NCBI GenBank assembly: GCA_963573305.1
Contig: OY754327.1
Location: forward strand, 138,176,855-138,240,854
DNA from: Pyrrhosoma nymphula
Lineage: Eukaryota; Arthropoda; Insecta; Odonata; Coenagrionidae
DNA: 64,000 nt
Direction of reading: 5' to 3'
Below, piece by piece: positions 24,801-64,000 of the stretch; position 1 is the stretch's first letter, and each line of letters starts with the position of its first letter. The translations under genes and the position numbers were made by a program. Below the pieces are notes generated by a model that saw only the letters and a list, made by a program, of their open reading frames with translations, was not told the origin of the DNA and made no database searches.

Positions 24801-27800
24801 GAAATTCCCAAAGTTTCGGGATCCCGCTCATCCCTACTAGACACCTTGCATTGTTGTCACCTCTTCACAAAGTCTTGATTTTACACACTTTGATTTTACG
24901 CAGTGCCCATATTTTGGTCCCTCCAACTGCGCAAAATAAGGTTTTACTGTATTTGTAAATACTTCCTAGGGAAGTTCAAGCATAAACATTAATGGAGATA
25001 TCCATCTATGGTATTTTTCCATGGAATACATCAAAAGTCTGATGCCTAAGACACCATATGACACTTTCCTTAATAGCTTAAGAATAAGTTCATGCTCTCT
25101 CTCTCTCCGCTACAAAGCTACATAGTCACTACCCAACTATGGTTGAATAAAGAGATTGTTGTGATGGTAATTGATATTCAAACTTACAAACAATGCAACA
25201 ATAAATTGTCACTGAGACCGAATAAAGTATGGTTACATAACTAATTGATGGCAAAAATGATTCTACAGTCTCTAAATAAGCATCAAAGCATGCCAATGAC
25301 AACCTAAGCCTAATTAACATTACAACTTTCCTCTATTTACTTTTCAAAGGGTCATTTATTAGGTACTATGGTAAAAAGCACCCCAATGAAATGGTTGTAT
25401 CATAAGAAATAACCTGCATACAACTAGCATGAAACCTGAGGGAGAGTTGTAGGCCCATACCATCTACATGAACTATGTAGTTACTACATGAAAGCGGTTT
25501 CAGTTTATACTAAGATGCAAGCTCTCATTAAATCTTACATGTATTTGAACATGAGTAGAGGTTTTCACAATTGCTACAAAATGGGCTTCCATAAATTTTA
25601 GGTAAATTAAAACACTAGCAAGACTTCTTTCCAGCATTGGTCTAAGTATATACCAAGACAAGTTTACTTATCATCACATGCAACTGTTGTCTTAATTGGT
25701 GACAAAATTAATTAGATCAGAGTCATTCATGAACAGTTTGGAGATATAGGTAAATAGAATTAAATAGCTAACACAAATTCAGTCAAATTAGGTTGAGGCA
25801 ACTTACTTGTATGTTTGCATTTCTTCAATTAATTTGTCAGCAAGCACTCTGTGCGTTAAATCAGCTTGTTCATTGTCATACGGTGCCAATACCAAGTAAA
25901 GGACAACATTTCGTAATGAATGCGTTCTTTGCACAGGGTCCTCTTTGATTGATGGCGTATCAAGCACTGCCCTATAGTGTCTGCAAGTGGCAAGATATGA
26001 TCCTTCATGCTGGTCTAATTCAATCATTAATCTGTAGTATTTTAACTTCAAGTCTTGGATTCCTGAATCAGACTCATCCTCGAAGAAGCGAGTGTTGATC
26101 TTCTTCGAAATAATTTGTGTTCGAATGTAGTCTTGTTTTGCAAGACAAAGTCGCATCTGCTCCAAAATCAATTCCACCTATGTGATAGAATAATTTTATG
26201 AAAATTATTGTATCCTCCCTTATAATAATGTTATAACATAACAGAGAGAATCAGTTGGTGACAAATGTACAAGTCATTCCAGCTAGTACCAAGCAGTCAC
26301 TCCCAGCTCCCTTTACACAACAACATTTCCAGGAAATTTTAACAACACCTCAGCACAATGGGCAATATTTTTTTTACAACTTTCCATTTCCACCCTTACT
26401 TAGGTTTAACAAATATATACATTAACAAATAAAAATTGCAACCTATTGTCACCTGAGGAAAGTTAAACTTTAAACACCAATTTACTAAAAGAGCAAGTAA
26501 AAACTGCAATGATTGGTGCATCATAGTGGCATACGAGGTTTTTCCCCTAATTTTCTCATAAATCAGCACTAGAATGTAGTTCTTAACACTGATAATGAAA
26601 CTGAATAAGTGCTTTCAGGGTGAAGCCGGGATATCAGCTGGCATTGGTGAAATGAAAGGGAGGTGCTATCAACAGACTTGTAGGCTTGTCAACCTTTCAG
26701 ATGCTACAAAAACAATGGCCACTTTATGAGGAACAGATAATTCCATTGCATCTAATAAAGGTGACACACCTCCCAGATACTCTCTTGGATATTCTATCAC
26801 ATGGATTATAATGCAAACAAAAAGTATTAGACCCTCAACCAAATGAAGATCGCTCAGGTAACTCACACAGACAAAACACTGCATACCTAGTAACTTAGAT
26901 TAGATTGTTTAGATTGTTATTGGGGGGGCCTTCGTCAGGAGCCCGGGCACTTAGACCTTTCTTGGTCCATTGTGCCAACCCCATGCCTGTCTGCCACATG
27001 CAGACAGGGGACAAGAGCACCTCGGTAGAGATATGGAGGATTGGCCTCCCCTTGCCTCACCCCAGTACTAGGTATAGAGGATATCCTCCCTCCAACCGGC
27101 CCGGGTCTCCCGCTGGCCTCCCGGTATAGGTATGGAGGGAGTATCATCTCTCCATCCATGCCTGGTCGAGGTATGGAGGAGGGTCACCCATCCAACCACC
27201 GTCCGGGCCCAACGTTGCTTAACTTCGGTGTTCTGACGGGAACCGGTGTTTCAACGTGGCTAGGCCCTTGCCCCTACTTAGTAACTTACTGACACATAAA
27301 CACAATCAGTATTGCTTAAGAAATCATTTGAGCTGATGTTGGGTCATGACGGAAAGCAAATGAATGTCTAATACGAAACTAGAACTGAAAGCCTTTGTTA
27401 CTTCAAACAGGTTTAACCAAAATTACGATACCCACATTTTCAAAGCTTTTACAGAAAGAAATCTATTTTTAACAGTGTTTTTTCCAACTTTCAGACTTCT
27501 AATTCTCCATCTAGATCAGATTTTACAATAAAACTTTGAACAGCAAAAAGTAACAGTGCATGAGTGAACTTTTGTAGTGGTTGACTATTCACAGACATAA
27601 TAGCGAAAAAATATCCTAAGAGAAAATGCTATGCAAATATTATTCCTGTGAATCCAAAAGTTACAAAAAGTCCATAACTCCAAACATGAGAGAATGAAAA
27701 ATTTCTCATATTCCTATAGATAAATTACCTTTTCTCTTTTCTCCATTGATCCATATGTTTCTACTTGCAATTCCTGTATAACATTTGCAGCCTCTGTCAC

Positions 27801-28453
27801 ATTACCTTCTTCTTCCTTTAGTTTTGCCAGTTTGTGAGTCAGCCTTGCCCTTTCCACTTCCACATATATCTGACAGTATTAAAAAAAATGTGGTTAGATG
27901 CATTCAACTTGGGGAAACTCTCAATAAAAGAACATAGAATAACAAGACTGAAAATAAATATAGGCAAAATATGCTACCTTTCCTTCTGTAACATTCCTTA
28001 GTGTATCAATTAATTTCAACATTGTCTCCTTATTTGGGGCCTCATCAACATAAGTACAGCATTCCTGGACCATCTTGGCAACAGCCTGTTTAAGCTGACT
28101 TCTTCTTCTAGCAAGAAGAATTATGTGCTCGTTCAATGCATTCCAATTTTTTGCTTCAAAACAGATTTGAACAATAGCAACTAAGACTTTTCCAGTAGAG
28201 ATCATATCCGCACCCTAAAATTGAAGTATATTGTGTTAAGAGGTGATTAGAGGTTATGCACATTTAAATAAAAGTGACACTAAAAACTCACAGTCCTAGT
28301 CTGTTTCTCGAGAGCCAGGAGAGATTCCAAAGCCTCAGTCATATTTCCTTCAGCAGCCATTTTCTTACAAACAGGGATTTTTTCATCACATGTACTACTG
28401 TAATCCACTTCCATCTTTACGATCCGTCCAGTATCCATTGCTCCGTCAGCCAT
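692..28453 (-). CDS. PSMD12: PSMD12, 26S proteasome non-ATPase regulatory subunit 12 (Rpn5), 3' partial
   Basis: Rpn5 is a structural PCI-family subunit of the 26S proteasome lid, acting in cytosol and nucleus in degradation of ubiquitinated proteins. Five coding exons are visible on the minus strand: 28453-28292, 28214-27978, 27869-27729, 26177-25807 and 869-692. They join in phase (162, 237, 141, 371 and 178 nt) to give 363 codons; animal orthologues are about 456 residues, so roughly 95 residues of the C-terminal PCI/winged-helix end lie beyond base 1. Recognisable blocks are GRIVKMEVDYS near the N-terminus, RRSQLKQAVAKMVQECCTYV, QELQVETYGSMEK, YIRTQIISKKINTRFF, ELDQHEGSYLATCRHYRA and TEEGQKRWSDL. 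The start ATG (28453-28451) begins MADG, as in orthologues. Intron 4 is 24,937 bp and full of transposons. The rc sequence tttag|CAATC just 5' of the ATG looks like an acceptor, so a non-coding first exon near 30 kb is likely. Identity is near certain. Confidence 0.97.
870..1700. other. PSMD12 intron 4, unassigned
   Basis: AT-rich intronic sequence between exon 5 and the second copy of the direct repeat. I see no coding region, terminal repeats or RNA gene; the short frames here carry no recognisable domain. Confidence 0.6.
1701..2002 (+). repeat. Direct repeat copy B (partner at 347-652)
   Basis: Same sequence and orientation as 347-652 with scattered substitutions and a short deletion near 1742, where the tccttct segment of copy A is missing. 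The copies lie about 1.35 kb apart with PSMD12 exon 5 between them. Confidence 0.8.
2259..2766. mobile_element. Possible TTAA-flanked (piggyBac-like) non-autonomous element
   Basis: Left end TTAAACCCTTAAAGTGCC and right end (reverse complement) TTAAGCCTGCAGTGCC are alignable and both begin with TTAA, the piggyBac target. A strong hairpin sits just inside the right end (about 2711-2756, stem arms GAATCTTTT / AAAAGATTC). There is no coding sequence. The inverted ends are imperfect, so this is tentative. Confidence 0.4.
3090..4250 (+). pseudogene. piggyBac-family transposase relic
   Basis: A frame at 3949-4227 reads FRNIFSHNRFQILFKFFH and, further on, HVDESLVGTKS, matching the piggyBac core around the first catalytic Asp (DES). 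Past 4195 the expected HHRWGI block is present only in another frame (HHHRWGI), so a frameshift separates them. At about 3461-3640 is an acidic, Ser-rich N-terminal segment (starts MSEVRKRKKNIDHL) interrupted by a stop. That start segment is duplicated: 3090-3210 and 3410-3500 are diverged direct copies. The second and third catalytic Asp regions are missing. It ends where the LINE begins. Confidence 0.75.
4377..5154 (+). pseudogene. LINE ORF1 (PHD-type zinc finger), 5' half of a split LINE
   Basis: The frame from 4377 (198 codons) starts with a C4HC3-like zinc finger: CCSC, then Cys, HHKC and WKCLSC. A PHD-type finger in ORF1 is characteristic of CR1/Jockey-group LINEs. The frame then shifts; the downstream frame reads DGWMEVNNKRKR, a typical gag-like segment, and SHLHVWNFKPD. 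The coding region is cut at about 5154 by the 3.4-kb element and resumes at 8558. It lies in PSMD12 intron 4, opposite to the gene. Confidence 0.7.
5155..5372 (+). repeat. Left terminal inverted repeat of the 3.4-kb element
   Basis: Matches the reverse complement of 8344-8557 with few mismatches and one short indel in a C/T-rich tract. Similarity stops after the GACGGTCAGTCTT segment. Confidence 0.8.
8344..8557 (-). repeat. Right terminal inverted repeat of the 3.4-kb element
   Basis: Reverse complement of the left repeat. LINE coding sequence resumes directly after it (frame reading IEIEKAEVSRGDYASFRLSV). Confidence 0.8.
8558..11097 (+). pseudogene. CR1/Jockey-type LINE ORF2 (endonuclease + reverse transcriptase), degenerate
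   Basis: From 8740 the frame reads ILHINIQCLRNKV and then PDVICVNEHWL, IISIYRSPSSD and ISDHYPL, the conserved blocks of an APE endonuclease. The reverse transcriptase follows: FDFSKAFDHVDH, IPQGYILGLVLFLIYINDLP and the catalytic LYADDTNVIV (about 10720-10750). Beyond 10878 the frame shifts but continues as WEEHIYNLRS and LLSIYYSEFTS until about 11097, where the homology stops without a 3' UTR. Several frameshifts and stops show it is dead. The 5' half lies at 4377-5154. Confidence 0.85.
11098..12462. other. PSMD12 intron 4, unassigned
   Basis: Starts with a GC-rich patch (11098-11165) with two short palindromes, one being ATGGGCGCCCAT. Near 12212 a TTAAGGCGGCTTTACAC motif resembles the end of the element at 17229 but has no visible partner. 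No coding region is recognised. Confidence 0.5.
12463..16471 (+). mobile_element. piggyBac-like transposon, 4.0 kb, with TTAA on both sides
   Basis: TTAA at 12463-12466 and 16468-16471. The ends read TTAACACTTTGAG on the left and, reverse-complemented, TTAACACTTTCAG on the right. Subterminal palindromes gcgccatcaatagatggcg (12481-12499) and gcgccatctatagatggcg (16298-16316) occur at both ends in direct orientation, each next to a ccgag motif; they are candidate transposase sites. The transposase relic lies inside at 13115-15062. AT-rich short repeats (aaatattataaatattt) follow it at 15070-15360. Confidence 0.85.
13115..15062 (+). pseudogene. piggyBac transposase, frameshifted
   Basis: A short first exon (13115-13181, MERSNSPQPSTS) appears to splice in phase to 13282 (donor G|GTAATT, acceptor ttccag|AG). 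An acidic, then Pro/Ser-rich N-terminal region follows and loses frame near 13600-13660. The core (to 14494) reads NPIDYFRLFFSDEFFQ, the first catalytic Asp in CIDESMVLWRG and the second in SLFMDNYYND. After a frameshift near 14490 the third Asp follows in GGIDCVDQLMAYY, then KTLKWIRKLGIHVMHIMLLN. A C-terminal Cys-rich finger (CRQCSKQGKK..CPEEPGLC) ends at 15062. All three catalytic Asp survive, but at least two frameshifts inactivate it. Confidence 0.88.
17229..18487. mobile_element. TTAA-flanked non-autonomous element inside the hAT transposase
   Basis: TTAA at 17229-17232 and 18484-18487. The ends are inverted repeats of about 55 bp (TTAAGGCCGTTTTACACGG on the left, TTAAGGCCATTTTACACGG reverse-complemented on the right), sharing the motif ttgtacaatctatcgtgcg. 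The interior has an inverted repeat at about 17567-17708. Removing it rejoins the two halves of the hAT transposase. There is no coding capacity. Confidence 0.85.
17567..17708. repeat. Inverted repeat (hairpin) within the TTAA element
   Basis: Arms containing aactcttctcgg and aactattcataattgt face each other around a GACGTTTCGAGAGACGACTC loop region. The structure resembles the larger hairpin at 48562-48770, which also contains a TTTCGAA/GACGA motif. Confidence 0.65.
19535..20707. other. PSMD12 intron 4, unassigned
   Basis: AT-rich sequence after the hAT stop. A short direct repeat of aacccaggtt lies near 20310-20340. I recognise no gene or terminal repeats. Confidence 0.5.
20891..20969 (+). 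tRNA. tRNA-Ser-like sequence (pseudogene or SINE head)
   Basis: It has a class-II tRNA-like A box (GGCCGAGTGGTTAGAGGC), an anticodon-arm-like segment and a B box (GGTTCGAATCCC), followed by a run of eight T that could stop RNA polymerase III. The acceptor stem and the outer T-stem do not pair, so it is not a functional serine tRNA. Copied in inverted orientation at 23138-23218. Confidence 0.5.
23138..23218 (-). tRNA. tRNA-Ser-like sequence, inverted copy
   Basis: Differs from the plus-strand copy at a few positions, e.g. GCGGGTTCGAATCCC instead of GCAGG before the B-box loop. The A box, B box and terminal T run are kept. The stems are again incompletely paired. Confidence 0.5.
23400..25806. 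other. PSMD12 intron 4, unassigned
   Basis: Mostly AT-rich with no recognisable gene. At 24740-24838 there is a compact inverted repeat built on TCCCGAA/TTCGGGA (arms tcccgaactttggga near 24773 and tcccaaagtttcggga near 24806), probably a small MITE. Near 23515 is a gcgccatctc motif like that in the piggyBac ends. Confidence 0.5.
25807..26177 (-). CDS. PSMD12: PSMD12 coding exon 4
   Basis: 371 nt. The acceptor is cacatag|GTG at 26177 and the donor AA|GTAAGT at 25807. It encodes VELILEQMRLCLAKQDYI to EEMQTY plus two bases of a Lys codon completed in exon 5. The helical-repeat part of Rpn5 includes the invariant ELDQHEGSYLA segment. Confidence 0.97.
26898..27278 (-). mobile_element. 5S-rRNA-derived SINE with 10-bp target duplication
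   Basis: On the minus strand the first 100 bases (27275 down to 27175) match 5S rRNA, including the internal promoter parts: GAAGTTAAGCAACGTTGGGC (A box) and TTGGATGGGTGACC (C box), preceded by CCACGTTGAAACACCGGTTC. A body of about 270 bp with repeated ctccatacct motifs follows, with an aatct-type tail. The duplication TAGTAACTTA is at 26888-26897 and 27279-27288. 5S-headed SINEs (SINE3 class) use a type-1 polymerase III promoter. It lies in PSMD12 intron 3, same strand as the gene. Confidence 0.88.
27729..27869 (-). CDS. PSMD12: PSMD12 coding exon 3
   Basis: 141 nt, phase 0 at both ends. The acceptor is gtcag|ATA at 27869 and the donor AAG|GTAATT at 27729. It encodes IYVEVERARLTHKLAKL through QELQVETYGSMEKREK. 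Confidence 0.97.
27978..28214 (-). CDS. PSMD12: PSMD12 coding exon 2
   Basis: 237 nt, phase 0 at both ends. The acceptor is attttag|GGT at 28214 and the donor AAG|GTAGCA at 27978. It encodes GADMISTGKVLVAIVQI through LIDTLRNVTEGK. Confidence 0.97.
28292..28453 (-). CDS. PSMD12: PSMD12 coding exon 1
   Basis: 162 nt from the ATG (28453-28451) to the donor ACT|GTGAGT. It encodes MADGAMDTGRIVKMEVDY through ALEKQTRT. A tttag acceptor-like site lies five bases upstream of the ATG. Confidence 0.95.
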
Positions 28454-28458
28454 GATTG

Positions 28459-29950
28459 CTAAATTTAATAAAATGATATTCCGTTTACATGATTTAATTC
28501 AACCAATTTCACTCTAAAACTTCGTATTTAGGGAATATATTTAATGGCATATTTATTGTAGGAACATTTTTTTGGAACTGAAATTTAAGCTAAGAGAAAA
28601 AATGAAATTTTTAAACCAAAATCAGAGTGCTACAACATAATACCAAATACAAGGGCTAAATATAAAAGGAAAATAACATAATGTGACTTTGAAATGAAGT
28701 ATAGTGAACTCAAGAACTCACTCTCCCGGAAACATTTCTTAGGTTATAGCCTACTTTTTCGCAACAAAGTGAGTGAAGCCCACTAATCCCTAGGGATACT
28801 AGGCAATCCGATGTTGGTGAGTAAAGAAATAATAAAAGTACATTAAACCAATCAAATTTAGTGAGGAACACAAGGCATGGCTACAAGTTCCGTTTTCTTT
28901 AATCATTACAGTAAATAAAAATTATAAATCATTGCATGTCTTCAGCGAATGATGAAGCTAAATTTCTCATGCAATTGGTATTTTATTGCTTTATCCGGTC
29001 TTCACCAAAAAACTGACATGATAATTTCAAAACATGGTGGGTTCTCTTTGTTCTCTCTATTCCCTGAGGGCTATGTGATCCTGTATATGGCACTCTATGC
29101 CTTCATGAAAACATGCCGTCCACAAGGCAAACTACCAAATAGCACTCGAGCTGCTCAAATTAGCTCCAATATTTAAACAGTAGCAATAACCACTAAAACT
29201 AGCTTAAAAGTGATTTCACCAGGTGGCCATGATAAATTTTAGGAATTGAGTAGAAAAAATCAATTACTAAGGAAAGTAAACAACATCTTTTATTAAACTA
29301 GAGCCAGGAGAAAATTTTAATATATTGGGGTTAAATAAGAATATTGACTTAGATGATTGGCGATTTTCAACACAATGCGCATTAGAGGTTTCAAGACAAC
29401 CACCATCTCACGGCAATAAATTATAAATTTACCAAATAATGCACTACTATTTAACAACGATAGTAAAATTTACCTAAATCTCCTCTTCGTGTGCCACTCA
29501 AAACTTTACGAATAAAACCGAGCAATATCCAGATTAATCTGTTCTACAGATCTGAATAAATCCGTAGAAACTTCAAACTAAGTCTTAAATTTTAATTTCC
29601 CACCGCCACAAAATGACTTAGTACGTCAACAAACGATTCAGAAAGAACTCGAAATTTTCATCTAAACCAGTCATAACGCAGCAAAAATTAGAAATTACTT
29701 TCATTAAAGAGTGGCGAGATTCGATTAAACAAATCGAGTTCTAGGGAAAGGCTTCACCTATTTTGATAGTAACGTACAACAAATAGGCCAAGGGAACAAC
29801 TCACGATTGGACTCGAAGGTGATGTTTCCTTAATATAAAAATCAGCCACGAAACTACTAGCAATAGATAAAAAAATGACAACAGTATATCCAAAAATTCA
29901 TTACACAAATCAAATCTGATTAATATTACACATAAGAATACAAAATTACC
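28459..29950 (-). other. Probable 5'-UTR intron of PSMD12
   Basis: No coding signal. It is bounded by an acceptor-like site (rc ttaaatttag) at about 28459 and a possible donor (rc cccg|gtaatt) near 29950. This is an inference; transcript data would settle it. Confidence 0.4.
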
Positions 29951-30602
29951 GGGTTATTTACTACCACCAGGTGACAAAGCCCTACTGAAAACTAGTTTGT
30001 CAGCTTCCGGAAACAAAACAATATCGATAAAGTGGAAGTCGCAACGAAATTCGCAGATTACTATTCAGCTATTCAGGCATTTCATGTATTCAGGATTATT
30101 TACACCCATGACAAAGGTGCGTATATCTTCTATGCACCTTGCCCATGACACTTACTAATCCAGGGTAAGTAATAATATTAACTAAATTATAATTGTTAAT
30201 AACCCAAGGGAAGGAAATTCGTAAATAGTAACCGTAGTAGAAGCCACGGATATTAGAAAATACTCCTTGAGTAGCAGTAGTAGTTTACTAGTTCGATGAT
30301 TTGTGGACGTTGAGAGCAGAGTAATAATTCTAGCCGATACAACCAATATTGACCCTGCTACAACGTTAAGACTGCCATGTTATAGAGCGTGGAAATGTTG
30401 ATGTAGACTTCATTTTTAAATGTGAGCTGTGAATCAACTTTTCCTTTTTTACTTACGTGTAGTATTTTGAATTTAAGGTAGGAGCAATGAGTCATAAATT
30501 AAAGCCTTCGTTTTTATTATATTATGGGGCTTGCTGCATGAACTGCTTTCTGATCTCACGTAATAATCACGAAATAATTGACAGGTCAAGGGTTGAAAGG
30601 CA
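29951..30602. promoter_or_regulatory. Putative shared PSMD12/ATG12 promoter region with a DRE motif
   Basis: Lies between the presumed 5' end of PSMD12 (minus) and the ATG12 start (plus). It holds TATCGATA at 30022-30029, the DREF-binding DRE typical of insect housekeeping promoters, and an ETS-like cttccggaaa at 30004-30013. No TATA box is obvious for either gene. Confidence 0.5.
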
Positions 30603-30726
30603 ATGGCGGACAATACAGTGGAAGGGAAATCGAATGAGCTCGAAGTTCCAGAGAGTACCTCACCAGTGGTCGGCAGCAAGGCAGAGAGTGGAACTAATCC
30701 TAAAGCTGACTTGGAGAAACAAAAAA
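30603..30726 (+). CDS. ATG12: ATG12 exon 1 (coding part)
   Basis: Encodes MADNTVEGKSNELEV through EKQK plus the first base of an Ile codon. The segment is not conserved, as expected for the ATG12 N-terminus. Confidence 0.93.
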
Positions 30727-31134
30727 GTATGGACAAATAACTGTTCTAAAGTCAATAAGTTACTTGTTGTCCAGGTGTAATCATTTGGATTTTTATTGCA
30801 GTTGATATTTTACTGAAAGCTACAGCCAATGCTCCTATTATGAAGACCAAAAAGTGGGCTGTGGATCCGGATAAAAGAATAGGATGGATAATTGAATTCA
30901 TTAAAAAATACCTTAAATTAGATTCATCTGAAAGTTTGGTACGTATTCATGAAGCTTGGATTTTACAAATTTTTCACAAAGTATATTATTAATATATTTC
31001 ATTTTTTACAGTTTCTGTATGTTAACCAAGCATTTGCCCCGTCTCCAGACCAAGTTGTTCGAAATTTATACGAGTGCTTTGGAACTGATGGGAAGCTTGT
31101 ACTTCACTATTGCAAAAGTCAAGCTTGGGGATGA
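30603..31134 (+). CDS. ATG12: ATG12, ubiquitin-like autophagy protein, complete in three exons
   Basis: ATG12 is a ubiquitin fold whose C-terminal Gly is joined to ATG5 by ATG7 (E1-like) and ATG10 (E2-like). The conjugate, with ATG16, promotes ATG8/LC3 lipidation on autophagic membranes. Exons are 30603-30726, 30802-30938 and 31012-31134, with splice sites A|GTATGG, tgcag|TT, TTG|GTACGT and tacag|TTT; phases agree and give 127 residues. An acidic, low-complexity N-terminus (about 40 residues) precedes the conserved domain: IMKTKKWAVDPDKRIGWIIE, FAPSPDQ, LYECFGTDGKLVLHYCKSQ and the terminal AWG. Human ATG12 is 140 residues. The start has a good context (ggcaATGG). Divergent from PSMD12 and convergent with CFAP52, with 295 bp between stop codons. 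Confidence 0.98.
30802..30938 (+). CDS. ATG12: ATG12 exon 2
   Basis: Encodes the first half of the ubiquitin-like fold, DILLKATANAPIMKTKKWAV to SSESL. 137 nt; ends in phase 0. Confidence 0.97.
31012..31134 (+). CDS. ATG12: ATG12 exon 3
   Basis: Encodes FLYVNQAFAPSPDQVV to the C-terminal Gly, stop TGA at 31132-31134. The ending QAWG with nothing after Gly is the form used directly for conjugation. Confidence 0.98.
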   Translation, partial: FLYVNQAFAPSPDQVVRNLYECFGTDGKLVLHYCKSQAWG

Positions 31135-31356
31135 ATTCTGTCAAGTAAGCTGGACTTAAGTTGGTGAAGTTTTTATTCCAAGTGCTGGTCATATGCTGTG
31201 AGAATGTATGTAATTTTTAAGTCAATGACTAGCCCGTTCAATCACAACTACATGTATGTTGTTACATAAATATTTATTTTGTTTTCAGACTTTTCAAATG
31301 TTATAACGTCACTGTACAAGATAATACACTTATAAATGTTTTAAATTACTGGAGCA

Positions 31357-31362
31357 TTTATT
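31357..31362 (-). terminator. Likely CFAP52 polyadenylation signal
   Basis: AATAAA on the minus strand, about 70 bases after the CFAP52 stop codon at 31432-31430. Confidence 0.5.
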
Positions 31363-31429
31363 TTAATTGTGCCTGAAACCAGAGACTAATACCCTTGGGC
31401 TTACTTTTAATAATGACACAGGAGCTAAT

Positions 31430-63037
<31,608 letters not shown>

Positions 63038-63867
63038 CTTAAAATATAAGGGTAAAATAGGTCGACATTAAAAATTTGGGATATCAGAACTCAAAAGGGC
63101 TTAAGAGAAAATGCAGTCACATTTAAATGAAAATATATTTTATGTGCATCAAGACATGAACTTAAACATTAGATATGAAGTTTAACTGATTTTTATGTAC
63201 ATATAACAATCATAAAATGGGAGTACTTTTGTGCTTATTTAGAAATATGCACATTTTTTTTAGAATGCACTGTTCTCGTGGGACGAGGCTCCCCTTTTGT
63301 CCTTAGTGATGCTTAGTGCCAGTGTTTGGCAGACTTGGGCATTGTTGAGAATGAAGTTTTCTCATTCTCAAAAATTATTCAGGGGAGTATGGATTACACC
63401 AGCAGCAGTTACAACAGAGCCAAAAAGATAAATGATTGTATTTTATTGTTGCATCTGGGAACTTAAGGAATACTGAACATTTGCCAAATTAGACATGTAA
63501 ATAAAACCACTGAACTCCTTTTTGTAAGGGTGCTTGGTGTTGAGGAAAACTCAATTTTATTTGTGAAAGTAAAGCATGTACAATCACTAAAAGGAGAGTG
63601 TATTTTAATAGCTATACATATATCCAAATATGATTGCCAGTGCAATGTGTAGTGCAGCTAAATTATGGGAACTTCATCTGTAAGGTACTACATGGTTGTT
63701 ATGGTGATTAGTTAGTGTTGCAGCTAATTTTCCGTGAAATCCCTCATGACGGTTCTTCCATTTTAGTTTTTCTTGGTTTTAGTGCTAATTGATTATTGTC
63801 TGCAGTATGTACACATTTGCGTCATTTATTGTACCATAACCATTTCATTTTTTATTAGTATGCATTT
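63038..63867. other. CFAP52 intron, unassigned
   Basis: I searched the minus strand for the preceding WD40 exon and did not find one. No other feature is recognised. Confidence 0.5.
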
Positions 63868-64000
63868 TTAATCTTTTTGCTGAGGATACTTCCCAGCCCC
63901 TGTGCAGCGAAAAAGTGAATGGTGGGTAGGAATGCCCTTGCCAAAAGAACATAGGGGCTACGTTCACAGCAGTCCACCGGGAAAACATAGCTCCTACATT
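63868..64000 (+). mobile_element. 164-bp TTAA MITE, copy 3 (cut by window end)
   Basis: Starts TTAATCTTTTTGCTG, with about 13 bases of the family missing, then matches copies 1 and 2 through the gaacataggggctacgttc palindrome arm to the end of the window. Confidence 0.8.

Noticed and set aside
27175..27275. A genuine 5S rRNA gene
   Set aside because: The 3' part of 5S rRNA is missing, there are many substitutions, and the sequence continues into a repeat body with a target-site duplication; this is a SINE.

Overview
The window is nuclear DNA of an animal, most probably an insect. The three recognisable host genes have animal orthologues and GT-AG introns, and one is a cilium/flagellum protein. 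A DRE-type TATCGATA motif sits between two housekeeping genes. The transposon spectrum (several piggyBac-like families, hAT, Tigger/pogo, CR1/Jockey-type LINE, a Penelope-like element, tRNA- and 5S-derived SINEs) is typical of large arthropod genomes. I cannot name the species.

Host genes, left to right. PSMD12 (26S proteasome lid subunit Rpn5, minus strand) has coding exons at 28453-28292, 28214-27978, 27869-27729, 26177-25807 and, after a 24.9-kb transposon-filled intron, 869-692; its last exon(s) lie beyond base 1. ATG12 (ubiquitin-like autophagy protein, plus strand) is complete in three exons, 30603-31134, and is divergent from PSMD12. CFAP52/WDR16 (axonemal WD40 protein, minus strand) is convergent with ATG12, its stop codon being about 295 bp from that of ATG12. 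It has eight in-phase exons between 63037 and 31430; its N-terminal exons lie beyond base 64000. All splice phases of the three genes are consistent.

The rest is intronic and mostly mobile DNA. The PSMD12 giant intron (870-25806) holds a 300-bp direct repeat flanking exon 5, piggyBac relics, a LINE split by a 3.4-kb element with 0.2-kb inverted ends, a 4-kb piggyBac element with matching TTAA ends, a hAT transposase split by a TTAA-flanked element, and a 2.7-kb inverted repeat carrying tRNA-like sequences in both arms. Intron 3 of PSMD12 holds a 5S-rRNA-derived SINE with a 10-bp target duplication. The CFAP52 introns hold a 4.6-kb DNA transposon with 0.9-kb inverted ends and an unusual transposase relic, three copies of a 164-bp TTAA MITE (one inside a piggyBac transposase relic), a 1.6-kb TTAA element with a large palindrome, a 209-bp hairpin, a Penelope-like GIY-YIG relic, a Tigger relic, a tRNA-SINE cluster in TA microsatellites, a solo LTR and an array rich in heat-shock-element-like motifs.

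No operon, CRISPR or bacterial feature is present. The strongest novelty candidates are the 4.6-kb transposon (32005-36593), the 5S SINE (26898-27278), and the density of TTAA-targeting elements, several inserted inside other transposons.
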